This document shows positions 1 to 8,328 of a DNA stretch of 27,674 bases, in pieces. How positions within the stretch are numbered: position 1 is the first letter of the stretch; each line of letters starts with the position of its first letter. Source of the stretch: Deltaproteobacteria bacterium (lineage in GTDB: Bacteria; Desulfobacterota; Deferrimicrobia; Deferrimicrobiales; Deferrimicrobiaceae); assembly GCA_003105225.1 (NCBI GenBank), contig PQAK01000219.1, positions 28,949-56,622 on the forward strand, in the 5' to 3' direction. The notes under the pieces were generated by a model, which saw only the letters and a program-made list of their open reading frames with translations, was not told the DNA's origin and made no database searches. Made by a program: the position numbers and the translations under genes.

Positions 1-111
1 GAGGTCGACTACATCAACGGCAAGATCATCGAGTACGGGGTGCAGGCCGGGACGGCCACTCCCTTCAACACCATGATCCGGGGGCTCGTCAAGGCGCTGG
101 AGCCGAAATGA
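1..111 (+). CDS. Ketopantoate reductase-like protein, C-terminal end (partial)
   Basis: Only the last 36 codons are present; the gene begins before the window. The visible residues, roughly EVDYINGKIIEYG followed by a TPFNTM segment and GLVKALE, resemble the C-terminal helical domain of the ApbA/PanE family (2-dehydropantoate 2-reductase and relatives). In that family a Glu-(Ile/Val/Leu)-Asp-x-(Ile/Leu)-Asn-Gly motif followed by a TPxN segment lies near the active site. These are NADPH-dependent cytosolic enzymes of pantothenate synthesis, but many paralogues act on other 2-oxo acids. It reads in the same direction as the next gene with about 40 bases between, so co-transcription is possible. 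The substrate cannot be judged from this fragment. Confidence 0.6.
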   Translation, partial: EVDYINGKIIEYGVQAGTATPFNTMIRGLVKALEPK

Positions 112-151
112 CCCGGGCGTACGGCGGAAAGCCCCCGCGGGAAGGGTGATC

Positions 152-2476
152 ATGGACATCAGGGCAAAGGTTGAGCGACTGTCGGCCCGGATGCACGACC
201 GCCCCCAGTACCCGACGCAAGGTTCCGTCCGGTTCGTCGACCTGGAGCGCAGGGAAACGTTCTGCCGGTATCTTCCCCTCGAAGCGTTCCGCACCTTCCT
301 TTCCAACCGCGGCGGGAACATGTACCTGCTGTACAACCTGCTTCCGGACGGCAGGGAGCCGCTGGACCCGCAGGTCCCCCTGATCTTCGGCTCCGGGGTT
401 CTCACGGGGACGGTCCCGGTCGCCGCGCGCGGGAACGTCAGCAGCGTCGCCCCCGACAGCTACGCCGTCCTCGACAGCAACTGCGGGGACGCCTTTCCCG
501 CGTTCCTCAAGCTGCACGGCCACGATCACCTCGTGCTCTACGGCCGGGCCCCCGGCTGGACCCTGCTCGGGATCTCGGAAGGAAACGTCGCGTTCCACGA
601 CGCCGCGCCCTACCTGGGGATGAACAACATCGACCTCACCCGGGCCGTCGAGAAGGACTTCCGCTGCACCGAGCGCAAGGACATGGCCATGGCCCGCATC
701 ACCCGCGCCGGCGAGAACCTGGTCCTGTGCTCCGGCATCATGGGAGGGCCCAAGGCCATCTATGCCCGGGGCGGCACCGGCGCCAAGATGGGCTCGCTGA
801 AACTCAAGGCCGTCGTGATCCTGGGGCGCTGCGGTCAGCCCGATCTCACCGCGGCCTTCAAGGAGAACAACCGGGATATCGCGCAGAAGATCCTGTCCAC
901 CAGCGTGGTCAAGTACGCCCTGAAAACGGTGGGAACCCCCTTCCTCTACAAGCCCAGCCGCATCCTGAGAGCCATGGGGGCGAAGAACAACCAGGAGACG
1001 AGCTGGGTCGACGCCCTGGACGCCGACAACTTCGACGTTTACCGCCCCGGAATGGACGGCTGCCTGAAATGCCCGGTCCGCTGCCGCCCCTTGAACGACA
1101 TGACCCCCGAAGGGAAGGGGGGATGGGGCGCCCGCGCGCTTTCGGGGGTGACGGGGAACGCGGGCTACGACGAGCGGCAGGCGGAGATCGAGCACCGGAA
1201 GGAGAAAACGTACAAGGGCATCCGGGGAGACGGGTCCTACGATCGCTACGACAAGGGGGACGGCCCCGACTACGTCACCCTGGGGAAGATGGGCCCGATG
1301 ATCGGCATCCGGGAGCCCGAACAGGTGCTGCGCCTGAACAACATCCTGAACGACCTCGGGCTGGACTCCGCCAGCACGGGGAGCGCGATCGCCTGGGCGA
1401 TGGAGCTATTCCAGCGGGGCCTCCTCACGGCGGAGGACACCGGGGGGCTCGAGCTGACCTGGGGAAACTACGATGCGATCGAGAAGCTCCTCTTCCTGAC
1501 GGCCGATCGGAAAGGCTTCGGCGACGTGATCGCCGATTCGAACCGGGCCGTGGAGCGGGGGAGGTACCCGGAGGAGGCGCTGAAATACCGGATGGCCGTC
1601 AAGGGGCTCTTCCAGTCCGATCCCCACGACGCGCGCATCCTCAAGGGGTTCGCCCTCGGGCTTGCCGTCTCGACCCGGGGCATGGATCACCTCCGGAACC
1701 GGCCCACCCTGGAGATCAACGCGAAGATCAACGACGACCGGGAGTTCAAGACCGCCCTCTACGGCGGAACGGTCGCCCCGGAGCCCCAGGAGTACGAAGG
1801 GAAGGAGCACGCCGTCCGCGCGTGCGAAAACCTTTACGCCGTCGGCGACGCCGTGGGCATCTGCCGCTTCGCGACGAAGCTGTTCAACTCCCCCTCCACC
1901 GCCGACTACGGGGATTTCGCCCGGCAGATCCGGGAGCTGACCGGGGAGGCATTCACTCCCGCGCAGCTGGACGAGATCGGGCGCAACATCACGGGGATCG
2001 AGCGGCTCCTCAACGCCCGGCTGGGCCTGACCGAGAAGGACGACACCCTGCCCGACCGCTGGTTCGAGGAGGAGATCCAGGAAGGGCCCTTCGCCGGGGA
2101 GAAGATCGACCGGGGGCGGTTCGAAGCGCTCAAGGACCGCTTCTACCGCCTCCTGGGGCTTTCCGCCGCCGGGGTGCCGTCCCTGTCGTGGCACCGCCGG
2201 CTCGCCGAAACGGTGACCGGGTTCGCCGTCGAAGTCGCCCTGCCCGAGGGGATCCCGGGAGCCCCGGAAGGGGCCGTCGTCGTCGACGAGCCGGTTTCCA
2301 ACGTGACGGAGCTGCGGGCCGCGCTTTCCCGGCGTCTCCCCCATGCGGTCCGGAAGCTCGAGGACCGCTCCCTGGTCGTTTCGGTCAACGGCAGCATGGT
2401 CCTCGCCAACGAAAAGGACGCTCCCGTCCGGAACGGCGACCGCATCGCCGTCCTGCGCATCCTTTCGGGAGGGTAG
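152..2476 (+). CDS. Aldehyde:ferredoxin oxidoreductase-family protein fused to a C-terminal MoaD/ThiS-like domain
   Basis: This is a tungstopterin aldehyde:ferredoxin oxidoreductase (AOR) family protein of 774 residues. The N-terminal beta domain (about residues 20-200) has the family pattern of a short VDL strand, an RGG turn and PLDPxxPLIFGSGVLTGT. A CxxCxxxC cluster at about Cys304/307/311 and a later DAVGIC (Cys571) supply the four ligands of the [4Fe-4S] centre. The last ~80 residues (about 692-774) are extra: a beta-grasp-like segment with VVSVNGSMV and NGDRIAVLRILS, ending exactly in Gly-Gly as MoaD and ThiS sulfur carriers do. AOR enzymes oxidise aldehydes to acids and reduce ferredoxin in the cytosol; the substrate here is unknown. 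ATG152 is preferred over GTG146 because GGAAGGG sits 5 bases upstream of it. The gene converges on gcdH with 12 bases between stops. Confidence 0.85.
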   Translation: MDIRAKVERLSARMHDRPQYPTQGSVRFVDLERRETFCRYLPLEAFRTFLSNRGGNMYLLYNLLPDGREPLDPQVPLIFGSGVLTGTVPVAARGNVSSVAPDSYAVLDSNCGDAFPAFLKLHGHDHLVLYGRAPGWTLLGISEGNVAFHDAAPYLGMNNIDLTRAVEKDFRCTERKDMAMARITRAGENLVLCSGIMGGPKAIYARGGTGAKMGSLKLKAVVILGRCGQPDLTAAFKENNRDIAQKILSTSVVKYALKTVGTPFLYKPSRILRAMGAKNNQETSWVDALDADNFDVYRPGMDGCLKCPVRCRPLNDMTPEGKGGWGARALSGVTGNAGYDERQAEIEHRKEKTYKGIRGDGSYDRYDKGDGPDYVTLGKMGPMIGIREPEQVLRLNNILNDLGLDSASTGSAIAWAMELFQRGLLTAEDTGGLELTWGNYDAIEKLLFLTADRKGFGDVIADSNRAVERGRYPEEALKYRMAVKGLFQSDPHDARILKGFALGLAVSTRGMDHLRNRPTLEINAKINDDREFKTALYGGTVAPEPQEYEGKEHAVRACENLYAVGDAVGICRFATKLFNSPSTADYGDFARQIRELTGEAFTPAQLDEIGRNITGIERLLNARLGLTEKDDTLPDRWFEEEIQEGPFAGEKIDRGRFEALKDRFYRLLGLSAAGVPSLSWHRRLAETVTGFAVEVALPEGIPGAPEGAVVVDEPVSNVTELRAALSRRLPHAVRKLEDRSLVVSVNGSMVLANEKDAPVRNGDRIAVLRILSGG

Positions 2477-2488
2477 GTCGTCCCCGGC

Positions 2489-3667
2489 TTACCGGAAGGC
2501 GGAAATCCCCGTGACTTTCTCGCCGATGATCAGCGTGTGCATGTCGTGGGTCCCCTCGTAGGTGTAGACCGACTCCAGGTTGTTCGCGTGGCGCATGATC
2601 GGGTACTCGCCCATGATGCCGTTGGCCCCCAGCATGGTGCGGGCGCTGCGCGCGACTTCCAGCGCGATGTTCACGTTGTTCATCTTGGCCATGGAGACCT
2701 GGTCGAAGGTGCAGGTTCCCTGGTCCTTGAGGCGGCCCAGGTGCAGGGCGAGCAGCTGCCCCTTGGTGATCTCGGTGACCATCTCCGCGAGCTTCCGCTG
2801 CTGCAGCTGGTAGGAGGCGATCGGCTTGTCGAACTGGATGCGGTTGAGGGCGTATTCCAGCGCGGTCTGGTAGCAGGCGTCGGCGGCGCCCAGCGCCCCC
2901 CAGGCGATGCCGTAGCGGGCCTGGGTCAGGCAGCTCAAGGGGCCCTTGAGCCCCCGGGCGTTCGGCAGCATGCCCGTTTCCTCGTCGACCCGGACGTCCT
3001 CGAAAATCAGCTCCGAGGTCACCGAGGCGCGAAGGCTCCACTTGCCCTTCATCTGGGGGGCGGTGAAGCCCGGGGCGCCCTTCTCCACGAGAAAGCCGCG
3101 GATGCCGTCCGCGGTCTTCGCCCAGACCACCGCGACGTCGGCGATGCTCCCGTTGGTGATCCACATCTTGGAGCCGTTGATGCGCCACTTGCCGCCGGCC
3201 TCCCGGACCGCCTGGGTCCGCATGCCGCCCGGGTTGGAGCCGAAATCGGGCTCGGTCAGGCCGAAACAGCCGATCGCCTTGCCGGCGGCCATCCGGGGCA
3301 GCCAGTGCTCCTTCTGGGCGTCGCTGCCGTAGGTGTAAATGGGGTACATGACCAGCGCTCCCTGGACCGAGGCGAAGCTGCGCAGGGCCGAGTCGCCGCG
3401 TTCCAGCTCGTACATCAGCAGGCCGTAGGCGACGTTGGACAGGCCGGCGCACCCGTACTTCTCCGGAAGGTTGGGGCCGTAGAACCCCAGGTCCCCCATC
3501 ATCGGGATCAGGTGGGCCGGGAAGGTCTCGGTCTGCGCGTGCCTGTCGATGATCGGCAGCACCTCCTCGTTGACGAATTTCCGGGCGGTGGACCGCACCA
3601 GCTTCTCTTCCGCGGTGAGGAGTGCCTGGAATCCCATGTAATCCGTCAGCTCCGTGGTCATGCCCAT
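2489..3667 (-). CDS. gcdH: Glutaryl-CoA dehydrogenase (acyl-CoA dehydrogenase family)
   Basis: This 392-residue FAD-dependent acyl-CoA dehydrogenase has the usual length of glutaryl-CoA dehydrogenase. Signature stretches include CFGLTEPDFGSNPGGM (about 134-149), WITNGSIADVAVVWAK (169-184), the substrate-binding LTQARYGIAWGALGA region (247-261) and YTYEGTHDMH (368-377), where Glu371 is the expected catalytic base. The enzyme oxidises glutaryl-CoA in the lower benzoyl-CoA pathway. Decarboxylating and non-decarboxylating forms exist, and I cannot tell which this is. It is last in the oah-bcr operon, which supports a role after ring cleavage. The start at 3667 follows a GGGGGG run about 8 bases upstream; a second ATG lies two codons on. 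Another acyl-CoA dehydrogenase specificity is possible but less likely. Confidence 0.88.
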   Translation of the reverse strand: MGMTTELTDYMGFQALLTAEEKLVRSTARKFVNEEVLPIIDRHAQTETFPAHLIPMMGDLGFYGPNLPEKYGCAGLSNVAYGLLMYELERGDSALRSFASVQGALVMYPIYTYGSDAQKEHWLPRMAAGKAIGCFGLTEPDFGSNPGGMRTQAVREAGGKWRINGSKMWITNGSIADVAVVWAKTADGIRGFLVEKGAPGFTAPQMKGKWSLRASVTSELIFEDVRVDEETGMLPNARGLKGPLSCLTQARYGIAWGALGAADACYQTALEYALNRIQFDKPIASYQLQQRKLAEMVTEITKGQLLALHLGRLKDQGTCTFDQVSMAKMNNVNIALEVARSARTMLGANGIMGEYPIMRHANNLESVYTYEGTHDMHTLIIGEKVTGISAFR

Positions 3668-3690
3668 GAATCGTTCCCCCCTGGGAATTT

Positions 3691-4533
3691 TTAGGATGCG
3701 CTCGGCAGCCGGCCGAGCGCCTGCAATTTCCTGTGCCGGAAGGCCCCCCACAACGCCGCGCCGATGGCGCCGGCATACAGGGAATCGGGGTGGGAGGCGA
3801 CCCGGGTCCCCATCTTCTGGAGGTCCATGCCGTCCTGGATCGCCTGGACCAGTCCGGTGTCGAGCGCGAGCCCCCCGGTCATCATCACCACGCCCTGCCG
3901 GACGTCGATCGATTTCAGCAGCTTGATCAGCCGCTCCGCCATCGACTCGTGGATCCCGCGCAGGATGTCGCTCGGCGGGATCGAGCGGGACACCATGTTG
4001 ATGACGTCGGTCTCCGCCAGCACGGCGCAGATGCTGCTCACCTTCTCCGGGTGCTTCGATTGTTGCGAGAGCGTCCCGATCTCGTCCTGGGAGATCCCGA
4101 GGTAGCGGGAGATGTTCTCCAGGAACTGGCCGGAGCCGGACGCGCACTGGCTGGTCATGCGGTAGGAAAGGACCTTGCCCCGCTCGTCGATGCGGATCGC
4201 GCGGCCGTTTAGGGCGCCGATGTCCAGCACGGCGCGGGCCTCCGGGTCCAGGTAGAGGGCGCCCCGCGCATGGGTGGTCATCGTGTAGAAATGCCCGGTG
4301 GCGCCCTGGACGCTCTCCCCCTCGCCCGTGGTGGCGATGTAGTCGATCCGGTCCCGTTTCAGGCCGGCACTCCGGAGCACGGATTCCACGGACTCGTCGA
4401 CCAGCCGGTAGGGGTCGCGCTGCCGGATGCGGGCATCCCATCGGGCCACCCACTCGCTGCGCTCCCCCTCCACCCGGAACAGGGCGGTCTTGATGACGCC
4501 GGACCCGACGTCGATGCCGATGGTGGTGGTCAT
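3691..4533 (-). CDS. bcrD: Benzoyl-CoA reductase, ATPase subunit D (BcrD/BadG type)
   Basis: A 280-residue protein of the BadF/BadG/BcrA/BcrD/HgdC ATPase family (acetate kinase/Hsp70 fold). It opens with the phosphate-binding GIDVGSGVIKTALF (6-19). Cys130 in SQCASGSGQFLENI and Cys169 in SSICAVLAETD match the positions that bind the [4Fe-4S] cluster bridging the A and D subunits. VVMMTGGLALDTG is the family's second phosphate motif. The A/D pair hydrolyses two ATP per electron to drive low-potential electron transfer to the B/C pair. About 280 residues fits the Thauera/Rhodopseudomonas-type D subunit. It starts 13 bases after the bcrA stop, with GGGAG upstream. Confidence 0.9.
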   Translation of the reverse strand: MTTTIGIDVGSGVIKTALFRVEGERSEWVARWDARIRQRDPYRLVDESVESVLRSAGLKRDRIDYIATTGEGESVQGATGHFYTMTTHARGALYLDPEARAVLDIGALNGRAIRIDERGKVLSYRMTSQCASGSGQFLENISRYLGISQDEIGTLSQQSKHPEKVSSICAVLAETDVINMVSRSIPPSDILRGIHESMAERLIKLLKSIDVRQGVVMMTGGLALDTGLVQAIQDGMDLQKMGTRVASHPDSLYAGAIGAALWGAFRHRKLQALGRLPSAS

Positions 4534-4546
4534 CCCGTCTCTCCCG

Positions 4547-5851
4547 TCACGCGAGGACCGCCCGGCGGGCGAAACTCGCCCCGCCGAGCGCGCCGGTGTA
4601 GATCGACTCGGGGCTGATGTTGATCGTGACGTCCCCGTAGTTCTCCCGGACCAGCTTGCGCAGCTCGTTCACCGCCGCCTCGTTCTTGGCGACCCCCCCG
4701 GTGAAGGTGAACTGGTCCGTGACCCCCCCGGAACGGGAGATGATCGACATGGCGCGCAGGATGATCGCGCGGTGCAGCCCGGCCAGGATGTCGGCGCGGG
4801 ATTCGCCCAGTGCGAGGCGGTCCCGCAGCTCGGCGCCGGCGAACACGGTGCAGGTGGAGTTGATGCGCAGGGACCGGGTCGCCTTCATGGCCATGGGGCC
4901 CAGCTCGTGGAGGCCGATCTTCATCTCGTCCGCGATGTACCCCAGGTAGCGCCCGCACCCGGCGGCGCAGCGGTCGTTCATCTGGAAGTTCGTCACGATG
5001 CCGTTCCCGTCGACCTGGATCCCCTTCGTGTCCTGCCCGCCGATGTCGAGCACGGTGCGGGTCCCGGGGAACATCATGTGGGCCCCGAGGCCGTGGCAGA
5101 GGATCTCGGAGCGGATGTGCTCCTTGGGAAAGGGGAGCCGCACCCGGCCGTAGCCGGTGCCGACCACGTAGGTCTCCTCGAGACCGCACTCCAGGGCCTT
5201 CGCCAGCGCCGCACGGGCGCCGGCTTCGCCGATGCCCGCCCCCTTCACCTCCGACAATGCGCGCGACAGGCCGTTGGAGAGCTGGCGGGACACGGTCTCG
5301 TCCGAGGATACCCTGCTCTCGATGTCGATGATCGACTTGTCGTAGATGTTCAGCATGGCGTCGAAGGCGACGCCGGATTCCCGGCTGACGGATTCCGAAA
5401 GGTTCATGAAGCGAGACCCCGCGATGTCCCGGAAGAAATCGGACTTCCGGTCGGCGCCGGGGGCGTAAATCCCGGGCGCCTCCTCCTCGATCCTCCGGAA
5501 CACGGCGGAAAGGGCCTGCCGCAGCGCGCCCTTGACGTCCCGGAAGCGGGGATCTTCCAGGTAGGCTTCGCAGGTTTCCTCCAGCTGGCGCAGCCCGGAG
5601 AGGAACTGCTCGAGCCGGAAATTGCGCTCCAATACCTCCAGCAGGAGTTCGACGCCCCCGCCCGACCCCAGCGCCTGCCGGAACAGCGTGAACCGCGCGC
5701 CGATCTTGGCTTCCTGCTTGGAGACCGAGGCGGCCACGTCGTAGTTGGAGCGGGAGTTGGTGATCCCGCGGCCGAGGACCTCCAGGTTCTCGTCCAGGAG
5801 CACCGCCTTGGTGGTGGTGGATCCCAGGTCGATCCCGATGAACGTGCGCAT
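4547..5851 (-). CDS. bcrA: Benzoyl-CoA reductase, ATPase subunit A (BcrA/BadF type)
   Basis: This is the larger partner (434 residues) of the ATP-hydrolysing module of class I benzoyl-CoA reductase. It has FIGIDLGSTTTKAVL at the N terminus, DIGGQDTKGI (269-278) and Cys295 in NDRCAAGCGRYLG. Cys334 in NSTCTVFAGAEL and FTGGVAKN nearer the C terminus follow. The cysteines match the bridging iron-sulfur cluster ligands of this family, shared with the HgdC activator of 2-hydroxyacyl-CoA dehydratases. The ~150-residue insertion after the first motif is what distinguishes BcrA/BadF from shorter HgdC-like proteins. Long A with short D matches the Thauera/Rhodopseudomonas subtype rather than the Azoarcus bzd subtype, in which the two are similar in size. 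It lies 12 bases after bcrB in the same operon. Confidence 0.92.
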   Translation of the reverse strand: MRTFIGIDLGSTTTKAVLLDENLEVLGRGITNSRSNYDVAASVSKQEAKIGARFTLFRQALGSGGGVELLLEVLERNFRLEQFLSGLRQLEETCEAYLEDPRFRDVKGALRQALSAVFRRIEEEAPGIYAPGADRKSDFFRDIAGSRFMNLSESVSRESGVAFDAMLNIYDKSIIDIESRVSSDETVSRQLSNGLSRALSEVKGAGIGEAGARAALAKALECGLEETYVVGTGYGRVRLPFPKEHIRSEILCHGLGAHMMFPGTRTVLDIGGQDTKGIQVDGNGIVTNFQMNDRCAAGCGRYLGYIADEMKIGLHELGPMAMKATRSLRINSTCTVFAGAELRDRLALGESRADILAGLHRAIILRAMSIISRSGGVTDQFTFTGGVAKNEAAVNELRKLVRENYGDVTINISPESIYTGALGGASFARRAVLA

Positions 5852-5863
5852 GTGGCGGTCTCC

Positions 5864-7153
5864 CTACATCGCGGAGGCGGCGGAGCCGCCGCTCCGGCGC
5901 TTCTGGTCGATCATCTGGAAGTAGCTCTCCAGCCGGTTCTTCACGTTCGCCGCGGAGAAGTAGCGCGGGTCCACCAGGTCGGTCTCGATGAAGGCCCCCG
6001 GCTTGCCGGTGCGCCTCTCGATCTCGCGCATCATCACGAGCTGGCCGGCGGAGAAGCTGTTGCAGCTCTTGATGGAGTTGATGAGCAGCCCGTCGGCGTC
6101 GTATTCCTGGAGGTTGCGCACGAGCATGTCCACCCGGGTGGGCAGGCTGCGGTTCGTGTAGACGCCCAGGCAGTAATCGGCGAGGGTTTCCAGGGGATGG
6201 TCCGGGTCGTGCCTAAAGCCGTCGTAGTCGTAAACGCCCCCGACCTTGGTGTAGGTGCTGGCGACGACGACGGCGCCGGCCTCGTGGAACATCTGCCAGA
6301 AGTCGCGGAACGAGGTCCAGTTCGGCGGTCCTTCGACCACCAGGCGGTATTTCTCCTCGGGCATGTCCCCGTCCGGGGTCTGCGCGCACAGCCCCCGCGC
6401 GATCCGGTCCTCGATCTCGTCCCGGAGCAGCCGGTAATACTCGATCGCCTCGTCGGTCCCGCGGAAGGCGGTGAAGATCGGCCCCATGTAGTACACGCCG
6501 CCGAAGTAGCAGTCGATGGGCGACGGCCTGCGCTTCGACGACTCGAGCATCCAGACCAGGTCGTCCTCGGCGACGGCCGATTTGCGCAGGTAGCCGCGCA
6601 GGCGGTCGATGTCGAACCGGATCCCCGAGACCTTTTCCAGGGTGGGGATCACGTCCTCCTTCAGCTGCTTCACGATGTAGTCGCGCATGTTCCGCGTCGG
6701 CCTGCCGTCGGCCGCGTAGGGGACGTGCAGCATCACCGTGGGGCACTTGTACTGCTCCCGCAGCAGCTCGAACCACTTCATGAAGGTGAAGCAGCCGGTG
6801 TAGCTCAGCAGCAGCACGTCCGGGTCGGGGAACGGCTTGCCGTTGGGGGCGATGTTTCCCTTGGCCATCATGCCGATGTCCGCCTTCACGTAGGTGCAGA
6901 CGTCCTCGGAGTGCCCCGCCCGCTCCGCCTCCGTGATCATCTCGCCGGATTTCTTGCGCATCGCGTTCTGGATCGCGTTGATCTCCGGGAGGTTGTTCGC
7001 GATGTCGAAGCACATGAGCAGCTCGTTCAGGTTCCCCGGGACGAAGGTCGAGGAGACCTTGGCCGCGCCGCCCGTGATCCGGTCGTAGTTCCGGCCGATC
7101 ATCTCCTTCTGCATCAGCTGCGAAATGGACTTTACGACTTCCCGTTGGCTCAT
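5864..7153 (-). CDS. bcrB: Benzoyl-CoA reductase, subunit B (BcrB/BadE type)
   Basis: A 429-residue subunit of the HgdB/FldB-like fold that, with BcrC, forms the substrate-reducing half of class I benzoyl-CoA reductase. Conserved cysteines suited to a [4Fe-4S] cluster are Cys86 (EDVCTYVK), Cys121 (SYTGCFTFMKW) and Cys364 (INSIKSCNSFSAGQ). Its ATG overlaps the bcrC stop as ATGA, which implies translational coupling. The reaction is two-electron reduction of benzoyl-CoA to cyclohexa-1,5-diene-1-carbonyl-CoA, driven by ATP hydrolysis in the A/D subunits. The fold is shared with 2-hydroxyglutaryl-CoA dehydratases. The complete C-B-A-D set and the adjacent oah make the benzoyl-CoA reductase assignment strong, although substituted benzoyl-CoAs could also be substrates. 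Confidence 0.92.
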   Translation of the reverse strand: MSQREVVKSISQLMQKEMIGRNYDRITGGAAKVSSTFVPGNLNELLMCFDIANNLPEINAIQNAMRKKSGEMITEAERAGHSEDVCTYVKADIGMMAKGNIAPNGKPFPDPDVLLLSYTGCFTFMKWFELLREQYKCPTVMLHVPYAADGRPTRNMRDYIVKQLKEDVIPTLEKVSGIRFDIDRLRGYLRKSAVAEDDLVWMLESSKRRPSPIDCYFGGVYYMGPIFTAFRGTDEAIEYYRLLRDEIEDRIARGLCAQTPDGDMPEEKYRLVVEGPPNWTSFRDFWQMFHEAGAVVVASTYTKVGGVYDYDGFRHDPDHPLETLADYCLGVYTNRSLPTRVDMLVRNLQEYDADGLLINSIKSCNSFSAGQLVMMREIERRTGKPGAFIETDLVDPRYFSAANVKNRLESYFQMIDQKRRSGGSAASAM

Positions 7154-8325
7154 GACGCGCTCCACAGCTTGATGGAGTCGGCGAAGGTGCCCGACTGTTC
7201 GCGGATCGGCTGCATCTGGCCCGAGTTCTCGGCGTACTTCAGGGTGATGTAGGGGATCTTCAGGGCCTCGAGCCGGCGGATCATCATCGGCTGGTCGAGC
7301 AGCGCGGGGTCGCAGAAGCTCGGCGCGGCGAAGATGACGCCGTCGGCGCCCCGTCTGCGGATCGAATCGATCAGGTAGCTTCCCTTCTCCGCCATGTCGG
7401 GCTCGTACTTGGCCGCCGTCTGGGCGGAGTGGCGCAGGAACGCCCGCGACAGGTTCCAGATGGGGTCGCCGTCGACGGGCACCTCCTCCAGCAGCCAGCG
7501 GTGGACCAGCATGAAGTCGTCGTCGACGATGTAGCACCCGGAGATCTCCAGGGACTTGATCAGGTTGAGGGGGGGCTGCTCGCAGAAGGCGCCGGTCAGC
7601 AGCACCCGGCAGTTGTCGCGCATCGGCCGGTCCACGGCCTCGGCGGCGGCCAGGTACTCCCGCATCAGCAGGGTGTGCTCCTCCGGGGGCAGCACCATCC
7701 CCGCGCGCATCAGCAGGTAGACCTCGGCGGACGGGGCCTTCCAGGGGGAGGCGGCCCGGAAGTCGTACACGCGGTTCACCCACCGGCGGTTCTCGTTGTA
7801 GACCGCGATGGAGCGGCGGATCTCCCCGTCGGTGATGGTCCGGCCCCCGAGCCGCTCGAGCCCTTCCCGGAGCTCCCGCAGCTCGTTCGCGTAGAAGACG
7901 CCGCCGACCTCGTCCCGGAAGTTCTGCGGGGCGTCGAAGTACCGGACGTACTTGTCCTTGAACAGGAGCTTCCAGATGCCGCTCAGGTTCCGGATCACGT
8001 CGCAGATGGAGGGGAACATCATCCCGTCGACGAAGTCGAGCTTGCCGGTGATCGCCAGCTCGATGGTCGAGCGGGGGATGCGGCAGATGTAGCTCTGGTA
8101 ATAGGCGTCGCCGTGGATCACCTCCATGTCGGCGCCGCCCCCCAGGATCCCGAGCGGCAGCATGCCGGCGGCGTGGACGATCTCGCGCGGGACGTAGACC
8201 GGCATGTACCCGATCACCTTGCGTCCCGGGCGGGCGGCCTTCCACTCGCGGGCCTTCGCGAAGTGGAGGTCCTCGAAGATTTCCTGGCAGAAAGCGACGA
8301 TTTCCTGGACCGGCCTGGCGCCCAT
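7150..8325 (-). CDS. bcrC: Benzoyl-CoA reductase, subunit C (BcrC/BadD type)
   Basis: A 391-residue subunit paired with BcrB in the ring-reducing half of class I benzoyl-CoA reductase. N-terminal GYMPVYVPREIVHAAGMLPLGI (39-60) is the family opening. Cys81 (YICRIPRST), Cys108 (FPSICDVIRN) and Cys338 (FAAPSFCDPALLDQP) are candidate cluster or active-site residues. The C-terminal KYAENSGQMQPIREQ stretch is characteristic of BcrC/BadD proteins as I know them. The gene starts three bases after the oah stop, with GGGAAG overlapping the end of oah, and runs into bcrB by an ATGA overlap. Gene order C-B-A-D equals Thauera bcrCBAD and Rhodopseudomonas badDEFG. Confidence 0.92.
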   Translation of the reverse strand: MGARPVQEIVAFCQEIFEDLHFAKAREWKAARPGRKVIGYMPVYVPREIVHAAGMLPLGILGGGADMEVIHGDAYYQSYICRIPRSTIELAITGKLDFVDGMMFPSICDVIRNLSGIWKLLFKDKYVRYFDAPQNFRDEVGGVFYANELRELREGLERLGGRTITDGEIRRSIAVYNENRRWVNRVYDFRAASPWKAPSAEVYLLMRAGMVLPPEEHTLLMREYLAAAEAVDRPMRDNCRVLLTGAFCEQPPLNLIKSLEISGCYIVDDDFMLVHRWLLEEVPVDGDPIWNLSRAFLRHSAQTAAKYEPDMAEKGSYLIDSIRRRGADGVIFAAPSFCDPALLDQPMMIRRLEALKIPYITLKYAENSGQMQPIREQSGTFADSIKLWSAS

Positions 8326-8328
8326 GGC

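Noticed and set aside
152..2476. AOR-family protein as BamB of a class II benzoyl-CoA reductase
   Set aside because: No bamC or other bam electron-transfer genes are nearby, a full class I reductase is present, and the MoaD-like tail does not fit BamB. I did not have sequences at hand to exclude it formally.
727..2514. A 595-codon open frame overlapping the AOR gene on the same strand
   Set aside because: It is a +1/+2 frame shadow dominated by Arg, Gly and Pro; the AOR frame carries all family motifs and the ribosome binding site.
2489..4453. Apparent fusion of an N-terminal extension to the acyl-CoA dehydrogenase
   Set aside because: The upstream extension is a different frame of bcrD. 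The ATG at 3667 with its upstream G-rich site gives a normal-length glutaryl-CoA dehydrogenase.
4427..7252. A 941-codon open frame on the plus strand
   Set aside because: It runs opposite bcrD, bcrA and bcrB, is rich in Gly, Val, Ala, Arg, His and Asp in the way expected of an antisense frame in GC-rich DNA, and shows no family motifs.
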